A stretch of DNA of 44,086 bases from Nostoc sp. NOS(2021) (GCF_017115025.1 NZ_JABXKM010000147.1:1-44086), one strand, 5' to 3'. Positions 16,767 to 27,455 are shown, counted from the stretch's first letter. Notes: generated by a model not told the origin, from the sequence alone. Numbers and translations: made by a program.

Positions 16767-19454
16767 ATGAATCCACCGCCTAACCCAAACTATGAATATC
16801 AAGTTGGGGGTACTTTACCTCCTGATTCCCCTACTTACGTCACGCGGCAGGCAGATAACGACTTATACAAAAAGTTGAAGGCGGGGGAATTCTGTTATGT
16901 CCTGAACTCGCGGCAGATGGGTAAATCGAGTTTGCGGGTAAGAACCATGCAAAGGTTGCAGGAAGAGGGAATTGCTTGTGCTGAGATTGATATTACTGCG
17001 ATCGGCACTCATAATGTCACCCCTGATGAATGGTATGCAGGTGTAATTGACAGTCTAGTTAAGAGTTTAAAACTAAACGATACTTTTGATTTAGGAAACT
17101 GGTGGAAGGCGCAAAAATTACTGCCTCCATTGCGGCGATTGGGCAAGTTCCTTGAAGAGGAGATGCTAACCTCTATTCATAAAAAAATTGTCATTTTTGT
17201 AGATGAAATCGATAGCGTTCTCAGCCTCAGTTTTTCAACTGAGGATTTTTTCGCATTGATTCGATTCTGTTATAATCAACGTGCTGATAAACCAGAATAT
17301 AAACGTCTAACATTTTGTCTTTTAGGGGTAGCAACTCCTTCAGATTTGATTCAAGATAAACAGCGTACACCTTTTAATATTGGTCAAGCCATTGAACTCA
17401 AAGGTTTTGATCTAGATGAAGCAGAGCCTTTAGCTAAGGGATTAGTAGGTAAAGTCAGTAATCCACAAGAAAAGCTAAAAGAGGTTTTGGAATGGACTAG
17501 TGGACAACCTTTTCTTACCCAAAAGCTTTGTCAATTTATTTTAGATGACGAGCAAGGATTATCTGTAGAGGAATTAGTGCGATCGCGGATTCTCCAAAAT
17601 TGGCAATCTCAGGATGATCCAGAGCATTTAAGGACAATACGCCACCGGATTTTCAGTAAGAAGCAACCTGCGGATCTGTTGCTTGAATTATATGACCAAA
17701 TTTTACGAAAAGGAGAAATTGAAGAAGATAACAGTCCGGGGCAAATAGAATTGCGCCTGTCGGGATTGGTAGTTAAGCAAAATGGCAAGTTAAAAGTTTA
17801 TAACCGCATTTATGAGTTTGTTTTTGACAACAACTGGGTTAATGAGGCGTTAGCAAGTTTGCGACCTTATGCAAAGGAATTAGCAGCATGGCTAGAATCT
17901 AATCGTCAGAAGAAATCTGAACTCTTGCAGGGGCAGAAATTACGACAAGCTCAAGCATGGGCAGAACATAAACACTTGCTAGTTGAAGATTATCAATTTT
18001 TATATGCTAGCCAAGAATTAGCAACACGAAAGCAGCAACGCCTTGTCTCAATGCTTGCTCCAATAATACTAATTTCAATTTCATCACTTGGGTGGTTATA
18101 CTGGAAATCATCAGGAAAAGCTCCCTTTGCTAACAATCAGCCAGTCCCGATACCATCAAGAACGGAACAACCAGAACAGCCACAGCTTCTATCAGCATTT
18201 TTTAGCGAAGGCGAGCGTACTCTCTTTGCACAAAATAACAATTTAAATCGCGATCGGGGTTTTGAAGCTTTCAAAGAAAAGCGTTATCCACAAGCTATTG
18301 ATTACTTTAAAAAAGCTATACAAGCCTTTCCTAAAGACCCAGAATTACAAATATTTTACAACAATGCCCTAGCATATCAAAAAGGAAATCCGCTAACTCT
18401 GGCAGTTGTTTTACCAGATACTAATAAAGAAATAAAGATTTCTCAAGAATTATTGCGAGGTGTTGCACAGGCACAAGAGAATTTTAACAATTTACGTGAA
18501 GCGAAAAAACCATTGTTAAGTATAGTAATTGCCAATGATAGCAGTTCTCAAGCTCAAGCTCAACAAGTTGCTGGAGAGCTAATAAAAAAGCAAAATATTA
18601 TAGGAGTTATTGGGCATTATACTAGTACAAATAGCAAAGCTGCACTACCTAAGTATGAAAAAGCTGGTATGGCAATAATATCTCCAGGAAGTACAAGTAG
18701 CTCACTGAATAATCAAGTATTTTTTAGAACAGTTCTTTCTGACCAAATAAATGCTAATAAATTAGCAGATTATGCTAAAAATCAAGGCTATAAGAAGGTA
18801 GTTATTTTCTACAATCCTGGTGATATTTATAGTGATGATGTAAAGAAAGATTTTGAAAATGCCTTTAAAAAGAATGGTGGGGAAGTTATACCGACTAAGT
18901 ATTTGGCTGATGCTTCACTAGATACATCTGCCGAAATTTCAAAAATTAAGGAAAAAAATGCAGATGCAATTGTTCTGTTTCCGAATACAGAGTTAACTTC
19001 TGTGGCACTTGAAATTGCCCGCGCTCAGGGAAGCAAAAAATTGCCTCTGCTAGGAGGAAATGCTTTGTACAATCAAGAGATTTTGACATCAGGTGGAGAA
19101 GCTGTTGAAGGCTTGGTTCTAGCTGTAGATTGGTTTGCAGGTGAGCAAAACTCAAAAGAATTTGCAGATAAAGCTAGCCAAAGATGGGGAGGACAGATTA
19201 GCTGGCGTACAGCTGCGGCTTATGATGCAACTCAGGCTTTTATCAAAGCTATATCTATGTCTAACAATCCTACTCGTCAGACCGTGTTACAAAACCTCAA
19301 ATCTGTTAATCTTTCATCGAGCGAAACTTCAGGACATCCACTGCATTTTGATGAGAAAGGCGATCGCCAACAAGAACCTGTTCTTGTCAAAGTAGTAAGA
19401 GGTCACGGTGGGCCTTCTGAAACTGGATTTATATTTGAACAGGTTCAAGAGTGA
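16767..19454 (+). CDS. AAA-like NTPase - TM - TPR - periplasmic substrate-binding-protein receptor
   Basis: An 895-aa multidomain protein. Residues 1-360 form an AAA-like STAND NTPase with Walker [11 protein letters not shown] (Lys53), Walker [12 protein letters not shown] (Asp146, Glu147) and [13 protein letters not shown] membrane helix spans about 427-446 ([18 protein letters not shown]). A TPR-like unit follows at about 497-530 ([20 protein letters not shown]). From about 543 to the end it is a Leu/Ile/Val-type ABC substrate-binding protein fold ([47 protein letters not shown]). Predicted topology puts the NTPase in the cytoplasm and the ligand-binding domain outside. The same type of NTPase is in the gene 101 bp upstream, suggesting hetero-oligomerisation. 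Confidence 0.88.
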   Translation: MNPPPNPNYEYQVGGTLPPDSPTYVTRQADNDLYKKLKAGEFCYVLNSRQMGKSSLRVRTMQRLQEEGIACAEIDITAIGTHNVTPDEWYAGVIDSLVKSLKLNDTFDLGNWWKAQKLLPPLRRLGKFLEEEMLTSIHKKIVIFVDEIDSVLSLSFSTEDFFALIRFCYNQRADKPEYKRLTFCLLGVATPSDLIQDKQRTPFNIGQAIELKGFDLDEAEPLAKGLVGKVSNPQEKLKEVLEWTSGQPFLTQKLCQFILDDEQGLSVEELVRSRILQNWQSQDDPEHLRTIRHRIFSKKQPADLLLELYDQILRKGEIEEDNSPGQIELRLSGLVVKQNGKLKVYNRIYEFVFDNNWVNEALASLRPYAKELAAWLESNRQKKSELLQGQKLRQAQAWAEHKHLLVEDYQFLYASQELATRKQQRLVSMLAPIILISISSLGWLYWKSSGKAPFANNQPVPIPSRTEQPEQPQLLSAFFSEGERTLFAQNNNLNRDRGFEAFKEKRYPQAIDYFKKAIQAFPKDPELQIFYNNALAYQKGNPLTLAVVLPDTNKEIKISQELLRGVAQAQENFNNLREAKKPLLSIVIANDSSSQAQAQQVAGELIKKQNIIGVIGHYTSTNSKAALPKYEKAGMAIISPGSTSSSLNNQVFFRTVLSDQINANKLADYAKNQGYKKVVIFYNPGDIYSDDVKKDFENAFKKNGGEVIPTKYLADASLDTSAEISKIKEKNADAIVLFPNTELTSVALEIARAQGSKKLPLLGGNALYNQEILTSGGEAVEGLVLAVDWFAGEQNSKEFADKASQRWGGQISWRTAAAYDATQAFIKAISMSNNPTRQTVLQNLKSVNLSSSETSGHPLHFDEKGDRQQEPVLVKVVRGHGGPSETGFIFEQVQE

Positions 19455-19497
19455 GATATCTAAAGATAGCGATCGCACTTTCAACACAAGCTTACGC

Positions 19498-20451
19498 TCA
19501 TTCTCCAGACGTGAGATTATCTAATAGTTGCCGAAATTCTACTGTGGAAGGAATTGCGATCGCGCTTTTGAAAAGCATTTTTAGCACAGATGGTTCTTCT
19601 ATCTTATTGATAACTTCGACAATAGAGCTTGGCACTTCTCCAAATCGTGTTTCTAGAACTGTAATTATGCTTTCTCTAGCAGTTTCAACAATTCCTTCTT
19701 CTTTTGCTAGCCTTTCAATACTAGTTACGTACCGCATTCTATCTGTCTCCTCGTAACTTCTCACTTCCGTTTTAAAACTAAGTGCCAACTCTTTTGGCAA
19801 AACCATTATCCAGTCGATAAACCGAAATAGTTCCCGAATATCTTCCCGGCTATATCCCCGTTCATACAGCCGTCTGACTAGGCTTAGTTTCCACTGTAGC
19901 CGATTTTCTGGGTTTCGTTGCGTTGCCTTGGTCTTGAGATGCGCCATCACAATTACACCAAACGGATTGGTTGTTTGCTCTAGGGTTTCCCACCTTTGCT
20001 CGTAGTCCAACAGTTTCGCCACAGGAAACTCTAAGCTGACGCGACATCCGCCTAGTTGATAGCTGTAGCTAGAAGGTCGCCAATTCGCTTGTTCATCTGC
20101 TAAAACTGCTAAACTAATGACTCGCTTTTTATGGCGGTCAAACAAGCGGTAATTATATATGTACATCCGTTCGGCAAATCGGCTGTCATATTGCCCTTGG
20201 ACTTCCACATGAACCAATACCCAAGCTTCTTCTCCATCCAGTAGCCAAACTTTTGCGACCTTATCGACCAAACGCCGCCCTATTTCTGCATCCGGTTCTA
20301 GCTGTTGCAGTTCCGTGTCCAGAAATTCATAAGGTCGCGTCCAGTCGATTTCGGCATAAGCTTGGGTGAAAAAGAATTCCAGAAAGCGGGGAAAATATAG
20401 CTCAATGACTTCTTTCCAAGGACTATCATAATCAGTAAGTTGCTCGGTCAT
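19498..20451 (-). CDS. Rpn-family recombination-promoting nuclease / PD-(D/E)XK transposase-like protein
   Basis: A 317-aa protein of the large cyanobacterial group related to Rpn (YhgA-like) nucleases. The N-terminal domain contains the PD-(D/E)XK-like core: ELDAEIGRRLVDKVAKVW-type helix (EPDAEIGRRLVDKVAKVW), then WVLVHVEVQGQYD with the E-x-Q motif, and ERMYIYNYRLFDRHKKRVISLAVLAD. The C-terminal half is helical, with LKTEVRSYEETDRMRYVTSIE-like residues (FKTEVRSYEETDRMRY) and REGIVETARESI-type repeats common in the group. It is convergent with the STAND receptor gene and ends 43 bp from it. It starts 3 bp after the ureC stop, so it may be read from the urease transcript. Confidence 0.75.
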   Translation of the reverse strand: MTEQLTDYDSPWKEVIELYFPRFLEFFFTQAYAEIDWTRPYEFLDTELQQLEPDAEIGRRLVDKVAKVWLLDGEEAWVLVHVEVQGQYDSRFAERMYIYNYRLFDRHKKRVISLAVLADEQANWRPSSYSYQLGGCRVSLEFPVAKLLDYEQRWETLEQTTNPFGVIVMAHLKTKATQRNPENRLQWKLSLVRRLYERGYSREDIRELFRFIDWIMVLPKELALSFKTEVRSYEETDRMRYVTSIERLAKEEGIVETARESIITVLETRFGEVPSSIVEVINKIEEPSVLKMLFKSAIAIPSTVEFRQLLDNLTSGE

Positions 20452-20454
20452 GAA

Positions 20455-22170
20455 TTAAAACAAAAAGTACCTCTGTGCCATTGGTAAAACTGTCGCAGGT
20501 TCACAAATCAGCAACTCACCATCTGCCCTGACTTGATATGTTTCTGGATCTACTTCAATGTGGGGTAGTGCATCATTCAGCTTCATATCCCGCTTACTCA
20601 ATTGACGTGTCCCAGAAACTGCAACTGCTGCCTTTTGTAAACCTAGCTGGCTGGGAATTTCTTTCTCTAAAGCTGCTTGCGAAACAAAAGTTAATGATGT
20701 GGCATGACGCGCACCAGCAAAACTACCAAACATTGGTCGCATATGCACTGGTTGCGGTGTGGGAATACTGGCGTTGGCATCGCCCATTTGCGACCATGCA
20801 ATCATTCCGCCTTTAATAACTATCTCTGGTTTCACGCCGAAAAACGCCGATCGCCACAAACATAAATCTGCTAATTTTCCCTCTTCTACTGAACCCACAT
20901 ATTGAGCAATTCCGTGAGCGATCGCCGGATTAATCGTATACTTAGCAACATACCTTTTCGCCCGAAAATTATCTGCTTTTTGCTCAGTTCCTTGTGGGTT
21001 AAGAGTTCCCCGTTGCACCTTCATTTTGTGAGATGTCTGCCAGGTGCGAATTATCACTTCGCCTACCCTTCCCATTGCCTGGGAGTCGGAAGAAATCATG
21101 CTAAATGCGCCTAAGTCGTGCAAAATGTCTTCGGCGGCAATGGTTTCTCGGCGGATGCGAGATTCGGCAAAAGCGACATCTTCAGCGATCGCTGGGTCAA
21201 GGTGATGGCATACCATCAACATATCTAGGTGCTCATCTAAAGTGTTGACGGTGTAAGGGCGTGTTGGGTTAGTGGAAGATGGTAGAACATTGGCTTGGCC
21301 GCAAACTTTGATAATATCTGGTGCGTGTCCGCCGCCTGCGCCTTCAGTGTGGTAAGTGTGGATGGTACGATTCTTAAAAGCCGCGATCGTATCTTCGACA
21401 AATCCGGCTTCGTTCAGGGTATCAGTATGAATCGCTACTTGTACATCATATTCATCGGCAACACTGAGGCAAGTATCAATTGCTGCGGGTGTGGTTCCCC
21501 AGTCTTCATGTAGTTTTAACCCCATTGCACCGGCGGCTACTTGTTCTACAAGTCCTTGAGGTTGACTGGCGTTACCTTTACCCAAAAATCCTAAGTTGAC
21601 GGGAAAAGCATCAGCAGCTTGCAGCATTCGGTAAATATTCCAAGGGCCAGGGGTGCAGGTAGTGGCATTTGTACCTGTGGCGGGGCCAGTACCGCCGCCA
21701 ATCATAGTGGTAATCCCAGAAGCGATCGCCACTTCAATTTGTTGAGGGCAAATAAAATGAATATGGGCATCGATACCGCCAGCAGTGAGGATCATTCCTT
21801 CACCAGCTAAGGCTTCGGTTCCGGGGCCAATAATAATATCTACATTATTTTGAATATAAGGATTTCCGGCTTTACCAATTTTGAAAATCTTGCCATCTTT
21901 AATGCCAATATCCGCTTTGACAATACCCCACCAATCGAGAATTAAGGCATTGGTAATTACTAAATCAACAGCACCATCGGCGTTAGAAATGGGGGATTGT
22001 CCCATCCCGTCTCGGATGACTTTACCGCCGCCGAATTTCACTTCATCGCCGTAGATGGTGAAATCTTGTTCAACTTCAATAAATAATTCTGTGTCTGCAA
22101 GTCGGATGCGATCGCCTACTGTTGGCCCGTATGTTTCGGCGTAGGCGCGGCGATCCATTCTGTAACTCAT
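20455..22170 (-). CDS. ureC: Urease subunit alpha
   Basis: Catalytic nickel subunit that hydrolyses urea to ammonia and carbamate. All active-site residues are present at a +2 offset from the Klebsiella enzyme: His136 and His138 ([10 protein letters not shown]), carbamylated Lys219 ([11 protein letters not shown]), His248 (VAIHTDT), His274 (HTYHTEG), flap Cys321-His322 (MVCHHLD) and Asp362 ([10 protein letters not shown]). Length, 571 aa, is normal. The start ATG (22168-22170) overlaps the TGA of the upstream nuclease gene as ATGA, so translation is probably coupled; the ribosome site (GGAGT) lies inside that gene's 3' end. Accessory genes ureE, ureF and ureG are not in the window. Confidence 0.97.
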   Translation of the reverse strand: MSYRMDRRAYAETYGPTVGDRIRLADTELFIEVEQDFTIYGDEVKFGGGKVIRDGMGQSPISNADGAVDLVITNALILDWWGIVKADIGIKDGKIFKIGKAGNPYIQNNVDIIIGPGTEALAGEGMILTAGGIDAHIHFICPQQIEVAIASGITTMIGGGTGPATGTNATTCTPGPWNIYRMLQAADAFPVNLGFLGKGNASQPQGLVEQVAAGAMGLKLHEDWGTTPAAIDTCLSVADEYDVQVAIHTDTLNEAGFVEDTIAAFKNRTIHTYHTEGAGGGHAPDIIKVCGQANVLPSSTNPTRPYTVNTLDEHLDMLMVCHHLDPAIAEDVAFAESRIRRETIAAEDILHDLGAFSMISSDSQAMGRVGEVIIRTWQTSHKMKVQRGTLNPQGTEQKADNFRAKRYVAKYTINPAIAHGIAQYVGSVEEGKLADLCLWRSAFFGVKPEIVIKGGMIAWSQMGDANASIPTPQPVHMRPMFGSFAGARHATSLTFVSQAALEKEIPSQLGLQKAAVAVSGTRQLSKRDMKLNDALPHIEVDPETYQVRADGELLICEPATVLPMAQRYFLF

Positions 22171-23183
22171 ATCGTATTACTCCTAGCTTCATTTAATTTT
22201 GTTAGAAAATGGTTAGCTGATTCCTGACTTGTAAAAAATCCTTGCACAACTAAACCAGACCATTCTTCTTGCAAAACTGGCTCAATATTTGGTAGAAATT
22301 CAGTTATTGCCTCTTCTGATTTATTTAAATATTCTGATAATCTAGTTAGATAAATTTTAAACTTCAGCCCCAATTCTTGATTACTCTCAATAGGTATTAA
22401 ATTAAATATCGCTTTATTACTTTTACTGGTAAAAGTAATACAACTTTTTGTCGTATTTGTCCAAAAAGGATATTTAATTAAGCCTTGGTAAACTAATTCA
22501 TATATGTGATTAACACCATTAGTTTCTGCTGTTTCTTCTAATTCTTTGTAAGTCAATTTAGTTTTTCGTGATGATTTACTAGCAATATTTTCTTTAACTT
22601 GGTTGGGGTCAACTAAAAATTTTCTTGCTAATAGCTCATGCCCATTATTATTGAAGTAATTAAATTTAGCTACATTTATGGGGACTTGATAGGTTTCTGA
22701 CAAATAATTAATAATTCTTTCAGTACTAGGATCTATTTCTGATGCAACTATTAAAATTTTGTGTTGACTATTTATAATTTCTGGAAATACCTGATCAAAT
22801 TTTGTTTGAAAAGCTTGTTCTAAAGTTTCTTCCTTACCTAAATAATTGAAATAACTAACAGCAATTCTACTTATTTCATCAGCAGATAGATTTTTCACCC
22901 ATGAGGCATAATCTAACGCTTGAGCAGTTACCTCTCTAGATGTTTGATCACGTTTTAACTCCACAATGACAACATTACCACCATTATCTAAACAAAGTAG
23001 ATCAATTATTCCGTCATAATCTGTAGCTACCTGCCTACCAATTACTAATAAATCTGGTGAAAGAATAGAGATATCTCTTTCTAACCACTTTTCTAGACGA
23101 GCCTCTAAATTTAATTTAGTTTTAATGATTTCCGTAAGTTTATCTTCTGCGGATACTTCCCAGATTTTCAGGTCTTCTTGCAT
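22167..23183 (-). CDS. NucS/DUF91-like PD-(D/E)XK nuclease embedded in the urease operon
   Basis: A 338-aa protein. The nuclease core is seen at about residues 50-95: [15 protein letters not shown], then [20 protein letters not shown], i.e. the D...ExK motif followed by a conserved QALDYASWV helix, as in NucS/DUF91-like endonucleases. A middle region ([21 protein letters not shown]) also fits that group. The C-terminal 120 residues ([20 protein letters not shown] onward) are a separate unassigned domain. The gene lies between ureB (30 bp away) and ureC (ATGA overlap), an unusual place since ureABC genes are normally contiguous. It is more AT-rich than its urease neighbours, hinting at acquisition. 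The substrate is unknown. Confidence 0.8.
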   Translation of the reverse strand: MQEDLKIWEVSAEDKLTEIIKTKLNLEARLEKWLERDISILSPDLLVIGRQVATDYDGIIDLLCLDNGGNVVIVELKRDQTSREVTAQALDYASWVKNLSADEISRIAVSYFNYLGKEETLEQAFQTKFDQVFPEIINSQHKILIVASEIDPSTERIINYLSETYQVPINVAKFNYFNNNGHELLARKFLVDPNQVKENIASKSSRKTKLTYKELEETAETNGVNHIYELVYQGLIKYPFWTNTTKSCITFTSKSNKAIFNLIPIESNQELGLKFKIYLTRLSEYLNKSEEAITEFLPNIEPVLQEEWSGLVVQGFFTSQESANHFLTKLNEARSNTI

Positions 23184-23213
23184 ATAAATGATTCCAGTTT
23201 CATTAGAGTTTTA

Positions 23214-23522
23214 TCAATCGAGATTTCCGTTAATTTTGCTGTTGAAGCCGTAGACTTGGCGAGTACCAACTAACGGGACTAAAGTCACTTCTTTTTCGTC
23301 GCCTGGTTCAAAGCGAACTGCGGTTCCTGCGGGGATATCGAGGCGCATTCCTCGCGCTTGTTCTCTATCAAAGTTTAAGGCGGTGTTAACTTCATAAAAG
23401 TGATAGTGGGAACCAACTTGTATGGGGCGATCGCCTGTATTTGACACTTGTAATTTTATAGTTGGACGACCAACATTTAGTTCAATCTCACCTTCTGGTG
23501 TAATAATTTCTCCAGGAATCAT
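23214..23522 (-). CDS. ureB: Urease subunit beta
   Basis: A 102-aa structural subunit of the urease trimer. [19 protein letters not shown] is the standard start, and [13 protein letters not shown] and [16 protein letters not shown] are the family signatures. It starts 21 bp after the end of ureA. In most cyanobacteria ureC follows directly; here a 1-kb nuclease gene intervenes. Confidence 0.96.
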   Translation of the reverse strand: MIPGEIITPEGEIELNVGRPTIKLQVSNTGDRPIQVGSHYHFYEVNTALNFDREQARGMRLDIPAGTAVRFEPGDEKEVTLVPLVGTRQVYGFNSKINGNLD

Positions 23523-23543
23523 AATAAATTCAAAATTCCAAAA

Positions 23544-23846
23544 TTAACGAATTGGATTATGTACTGTCACTAACTTTGTGCCATCAGGAAAAGTTGCTTC
23601 TACCTGCACTTCATGCACCATTTCTGATATTCCTTCCATGACATCATCCCGCGTTAATAGAGTTGTACCATAACTCATTAATTCAGCTACAGTTTGCCCA
23701 TCTCTCGCCCCTTCTAAAATGGCAGCAGAAATATAAGCGATCGCTTCGGGATAATTTAGTTTTAAACCCCTTCCTTTACGTCTTTCTGCTAATAAAGCAG
23801 CAGTAAAAATTAATAGCTTATCTTTTTCCTGCGGCGTCAATTGCAT
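23544..23846 (-). CDS. ureA: Urease subunit gamma
   Basis: A 100-aa urease small subunit. It begins [21 protein letters not shown] and contains [21 protein letters not shown] and [12 protein letters not shown] chose the ATG at 23846, not the upstream in-frame ATG at 23906, because the product then matches UreA exactly at the N-terminus and a strong GAGGAGG site lies about 8 bases upstream. The longer form would overlap the end of ureD. The gap to ureD is 25 bp, indicating one operon. Confidence 0.96.
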   Translation of the reverse strand: MQLTPQEKDKLLIFTAALLAERRKGRGLKLNYPEAIAYISAAILEGARDGQTVAELMSYGTTLLTRDDVMEGISEMVHEVQVEATFPDGTKLVTVHNPIR

Positions 23847-23871
23847 TCGTACTTCCTCCTCTGTGATTCGT

Positions 23872-24711
23872 TCAAATCTGCCACACTCTTGGTATACAAT
23901 TACCACGATTCAAGAAAGAAACTCGCAGCAACTGCCAAACATCAATAAACCAGTTTCTCACCTCGGATGTAGAAGAACCGCGATATCGACACAATAATCC
24001 ATGTTGTAATCGGCTAACACCAGCTTCTCCAACACCATTCCATAAACTTCGCGTTTTTTCGACAATTTCTGCGGAAACTGTACCACCAACCCAAACTAGA
24101 CTACCTACAATTGGTTTTCCAGCCAAGCCGTGAGGACTGTGGAAAATGTCTTCGCTACCGGGTAAGTATTGGCGATCAATCCACAGAGGAATACCTTCTT
24201 GCCAAATTTCGGTGTGCGATCGCCATTCTCCAAGGTAAAATGTTTCTCCTCTAGCACTGCGACCAAATCGGGTAATTTCCCAGCCTAACCAACTGCCCCC
24301 GGTTGCTAATTCTACCCGTAAATCTTGCCGATAAATCGCGCCGTTAAATAAAATTGTCTCTTGTGGCAACCATTCTAAGCAAGCACCAGCGTCAACTTGT
24401 ATTTCTATAGTTTGTCTAGCTTGTAAGCCATTGCTGCGGTATATCTTGCTTGCAGCAGCTGTAGTGATTAAGGCTTGGGCTTGGGGTTGGAGGTGGATAT
24501 TAGAGGATAAGCGATCGCCTCCCACAACTCCCCCGGCTGTGTGTAAAATGACGCTATGACAAACTTTTTCCCCTTCTGGATAAAATGGGCGTTGCACCTT
24601 CAGGGGCGCTTGTTGGTGATTGTAAATTAATTGGGTTTTATCCTGGCGATCGGCATAGACTAAATTAAGTTTGCCATGCCAACCTTCTGCTGTTTCTAAG
24701 TTGCAGGTCAT
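23872..24711 (-). CDS. ureD: Urease accessory protein UreD
   Basis: Chaperone that binds apo-urease and, with UreF/UreG, delivers nickel. The 279-aa length is normal. Motifs seen: [20 protein letters not shown] with [33 protein letters not shown] and FGRSARGE. It is the first gene of the ureD-A-B-nuclease-C operon. The 77-bp spacer upstream is AT-rich, and I found no clear NtcA palindrome (GTA-N8-TAC) there, so the promoter may lie further upstream or be NtcA-independent. Confidence 0.95.
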   Translation of the reverse strand: MTCNLETAEGWHGKLNLVYADRQDKTQLIYNHQQAPLKVQRPFYPEGEKVCHSVILHTAGGVVGGDRLSSNIHLQPQAQALITTAAASKIYRSNGLQARQTIEIQVDAGACLEWLPQETILFNGAIYRQDLRVELATGGSWLGWEITRFGRSARGETFYLGEWRSHTEIWQEGIPLWIDRQYLPGSEDIFHSPHGLAGKPIVGSLVWVGGTVSAEIVEKTRSLWNGVGEAGVSRLQHGLLCRYRGSSTSEVRNWFIDVWQLLRVSFLNRGNCIPRVWQI

Positions 24712-24788
24712 TTATAAATTCAAGATTAAAGTTCAGATCCCTTATATTTATTTAATACATTTTGTGCTGCTTTACCTGCAACTTATCA

Positions 24789-26072
24789 TTATTTTTTCGC
24801 CAGGATCACATAATCATCTAATGTATAGTTTGACTGATGCTTCTGGCCAAAATACTGTTGGAGTATTGGAGTCATATACAGTTTTTTAGGTAATTTCTCT
24901 TGAGCAAACTTAGCAAAGTTAGCACCGGACAAAGGTGTTCTTGAACCTGTTGAGGTTAGATATTTATACCAGACTAACTCTAATCCCAGTTCTGCCAGAA
25001 ATTTATGTACTACATTTTTTTCCTGCTCTTGGTTTTCAACTTGGTGAACATCGTAAACTTTGAATAATTTTTTATCTTGCACAATTAGCAAAACATAACC
25101 TGAATTTTTTAAGCTAGTGGCAAATATTTGCTTGTAAGTATTATTAGCTTCAACCCTCTTAGCTGGATCTGCGAAGAAGCAATGGGAAATTACAATAAAG
25201 TCGAAAAATTCTTTGGGTAGATTATTCGATTCACTTTTCCAAGTAAAAAGATCAGTAGTAACAAAGCGAAAGTAAGCATTCACTGTGGTTAGACGCGACT
25301 CTATATATCGTCGCCAAAACTGAAGTCCACGAAACTGAAAAGAATCTTGTTTTTCTAAAGAGTAGTAGGATATGTGCATTTCCGGGATATCAAAAAAGCC
25401 GCTACTACTTTGGAGAAATAAAGCTAAACCATAAGCAACTGTTCCTGGACCTGCTGCAATATCAAGGATATTAACCTTATTTGGTAGTAAAGCATCCTGG
25501 TAAATGAGAAACCAAGCTAAATATACGCAGTATACATTTTCTAAAAAATACTTCATAAAGTAGACATGAGGAGTTAGACTAAAACGGTAGTCTGGGTCGT
25601 GTCCAATTTTTAAGTTATTAATATCATCAAGAGCGTCTTCTAGCTTAATAAATAACTGTTTCTCAGGAATCTTACTAAATTCTTCTTTGAGATATTCAAC
25701 TAGTGTTGATTCAAAATCATCAAATATACGTTCATCAATACCAGTAGATTGCAGTTTATATTCATCGTGCTGGATTAAATTAAAAACCTTATAGATATAT
25801 TTAACAAATTCCGCATCTGGCATTAATATTAGATTAGGTTTTTGCTGGGATGCTTCTGTTAGTTGTTTTGTTAAAGTTTCTGTTTGTCGTTTGTATTCTT
25901 GGGAATAACGTTCAAGTTGAAGTTTATCCCTAAATAGTTTTTCTAACCATGAGAATGTTGCACCTGATTTTTGAATCTCTTGCAATAGTTGCACTGCACG
26001 TCGGATATCCCCGCGTTTTAAAGATAATTTTAGCTGCTGACTTCGCCACCAATTTACGATAGGATTATTCAT
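24789..26072 (-). CDS. SAM-dependent methyltransferase-like protein
   Basis: A 427-aa protein from the ATG at 26072 (MNNPIVNWWRSQQ). The central region has class I methyltransferase motif I VNILDIAAGPGTVAYGLA, then FDFIVISHCFFADP (motif IV-like) and a C-terminal LAELGLELVWYKYLTS. The N-terminal 150 residues are helical, include a coiled-coil-like QEYKRQTETLTKQLTEASQQ stretch, and are unassigned. The start overlaps the end of the radical SAM gene (ATGAATAA), so the two are translationally coupled; an earlier in-frame ATG at 26108 would lie further inside that gene. The methyl acceptor is unknown. Confidence 0.75.
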   Translation of the reverse strand: MNNPIVNWWRSQQLKLSLKRGDIRRAVQLLQEIQKSGATFSWLEKLFRDKLQLERYSQEYKRQTETLTKQLTEASQQKPNLILMPDAEFVKYIYKVFNLIQHDEYKLQSTGIDERIFDDFESTLVEYLKEEFSKIPEKQLFIKLEDALDDINNLKIGHDPDYRFSLTPHVYFMKYFLENVYCVYLAWFLIYQDALLPNKVNILDIAAGPGTVAYGLALFLQSSSGFFDIPEMHISYYSLEKQDSFQFRGLQFWRRYIESRLTTVNAYFRFVTTDLFTWKSESNNLPKEFFDFIVISHCFFADPAKRVEANNTYKQIFATSLKNSGYVLLIVQDKKLFKVYDVHQVENQEQEKNVVHKFLAELGLELVWYKYLTSTGSRTPLSGANFAKFAQEKLPKKLYMTPILQQYFGQKHQSNYTLDDYVILAKK

Positions 26073-27003
26073 AACCAAATCCCTCTTTGCCTTCCATAAT
26101 TTGTACACCTGGAAGCCGAGAAACTAACTTTTCTTTAAATTTTATATAGCTTAATTTCTCATCCTCATACCACCAAGCATATTTTTGCTTAATTTCTTCA
26201 GCTTCTTGGCGAGTTGATGCCATAAGAGAACGACTATCGCTAGGATGAAAAGCTTGAATTACAATCCTATCTGCAATAGCTAGTTTGTCAATAAAAGCAG
26301 TTTCATCAGTTGGTAAAGTAGGAAGTAGAGGGGTAATAGTGATAGAAATTTTCGGAAGAAAACCTTTGAAATAATCAATACTTTGTTTAATTTTAGTGAT
26401 AGCATTTAGTCTGGCTTTAATACTGGGCGATCGCGGTTCAAAATCTTTTCTCACTAATTCACTCCCAGTAGGAATGCTCATATTAATTCGCAATCGCTTA
26501 AATCGTTGTAAATAATCAATATCTCTAGTAATAATTGGGCTACGAGTTTGAATCACCAAAGTTGGAGTTGGATAACCGTCAATCCCTACATCAAGCATTA
26601 CATCTAACAATCGACGAGTCAGTTGATGTTTAGATTCAAGTGGTTGATAAGGATCGGTAACGCTACTCATGTATATACTAGGGGGAATCTGGGGATTTTT
26701 TTCATACCATTTTTTTAATTCATTCGCTAAAATTTCAGCAGCATTTTCTTTAAAAATTACCCATTTTCCCCAATCTTGGCGCATTTGAGCATTCGGGCTA
26801 AATGCAGCAGCATAGCAATAACTACAACCGTATTGACATCCCCTATAAGGATTGAGAGTAAAATCATAATTACCAATAAAACCAGTAGCCTTTGTTAAGA
26901 GTGATTTAGCATTTTGTACATAAACATTCACATCTCCAAACTTTTCTCTGACTAATTTGTTAGGAGTGCATTCGCAATACCCTTCATATTTTGGTTGTAC
27001 CAT
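26065..27003 (-). CDS. Spore photoproduct lyase-like radical SAM protein
   Basis: A 312-aa radical SAM enzyme. The 4Fe-4S/SAM motif is GCQYGCSYCYA (Cys56, Cys60, Cys63) preceded by LNPYRG, the signature of the SPL-like (Rv2578c-type) radical SAM group. Later blocks are YMSSVTDPYQPLESKHQLTR, LVIQTRSP and RLRINMSIPTG. Members are broadly distributed and mostly uncharacterised; homology to DNA photoproduct repair does not prove that activity, and the true lyase's extra cysteine is not evident. It is coupled to the downstream methyltransferase gene, so the two products probably act on the same substrate. Confidence 0.85.
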   Translation of the reverse strand: MVQPKYEGYCECTPNKLVREKFGDVNVYVQNAKSLLTKATGFIGNYDFTLNPYRGCQYGCSYCYAAAFSPNAQMRQDWGKWVIFKENAAEILANELKKWYEKNPQIPPSIYMSSVTDPYQPLESKHQLTRRLLDVMLDVGIDGYPTPTLVIQTRSPIITRDIDYLQRFKRLRINMSIPTGSELVRKDFEPRSPSIKARLNAITKIKQSIDYFKGFLPKISITITPLLPTLPTDETAFIDKLAIADRIVIQAFHPSDSRSLMASTRQEAEEIKQKYAWWYEDEKLSYIKFKEKLVSRLPGVQIMEGKEGFGYE

Positions 27004-27217
27004 GTGAATCCTAATATTTATTAAGGGTAAATTAACGCACCCTACTTCTTATATTATAATTCCCAATTTATTCGCTAACTTGAATAATGAATGATCATCT
27101 CACGGAAAGATACCAAGAAAAACTTTTGATAGATGGAAGGAAAAAAGGTTGCGATCGCTGTAGTTTAAGAAAGCGATAGAATATAAATTAAAGTAGACGT
27201 AATCACCACGTACAACA

Positions 27218-27448
27218 ATGGAAAAATTGCTAAACATCCACATTGAGAAATTACCTGAAGGCGTTTATTTAGCAATATCTGATGAGCTTCAAGGTTTAGT
27301 AGCTCAAGGACGGACAGTCGCTGAAACTTTAGAAATTGCCCGTGATGTAGCACGTAAGTTACTAGAAGCACAATCTCAGGATCAAGAACTAGATTATTTG
27401 CAACCAATAGCTGAACAATTTAACTATCCTTTAGTTGTAGGTCAGTAG
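27218..27448 (+). CDS. hicB: HicB-family antitoxin
   Basis: A 76-aa protein with the partial RNase H-like HicB fold: NIHIEKLPEGVYLAISDELQG, then LVAQGRTVAETLEIARDVAR. It is followed 7 bp downstream by a hicA-like gene, the antitoxin-first order often seen in cyanobacterial HicBA pairs. There is no recognisable C-terminal DNA-binding domain, so autoregulation may be limited. Confidence 0.85.
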   Translation: MEKLLNIHIEKLPEGVYLAISDELQGLVAQGRTVAETLEIARDVARKLLEAQSQDQELDYLQPIAEQFNYPLVVGQ

Positions 27449-27455
27449 TCAATTC

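Noticed and set aside
24711..24789. NtcA site upstream of ureD
   Set aside because: Nitrogen control of urease is plausible, but no GTA-N8-TAC palindrome with a suitable -10 is present in the spacer.
25860..27003. DNA photoproduct repair operon
   Set aside because: The radical SAM protein is only SPL-like; the methyltransferase partner and lack of spore biology argue against assigning that reaction.
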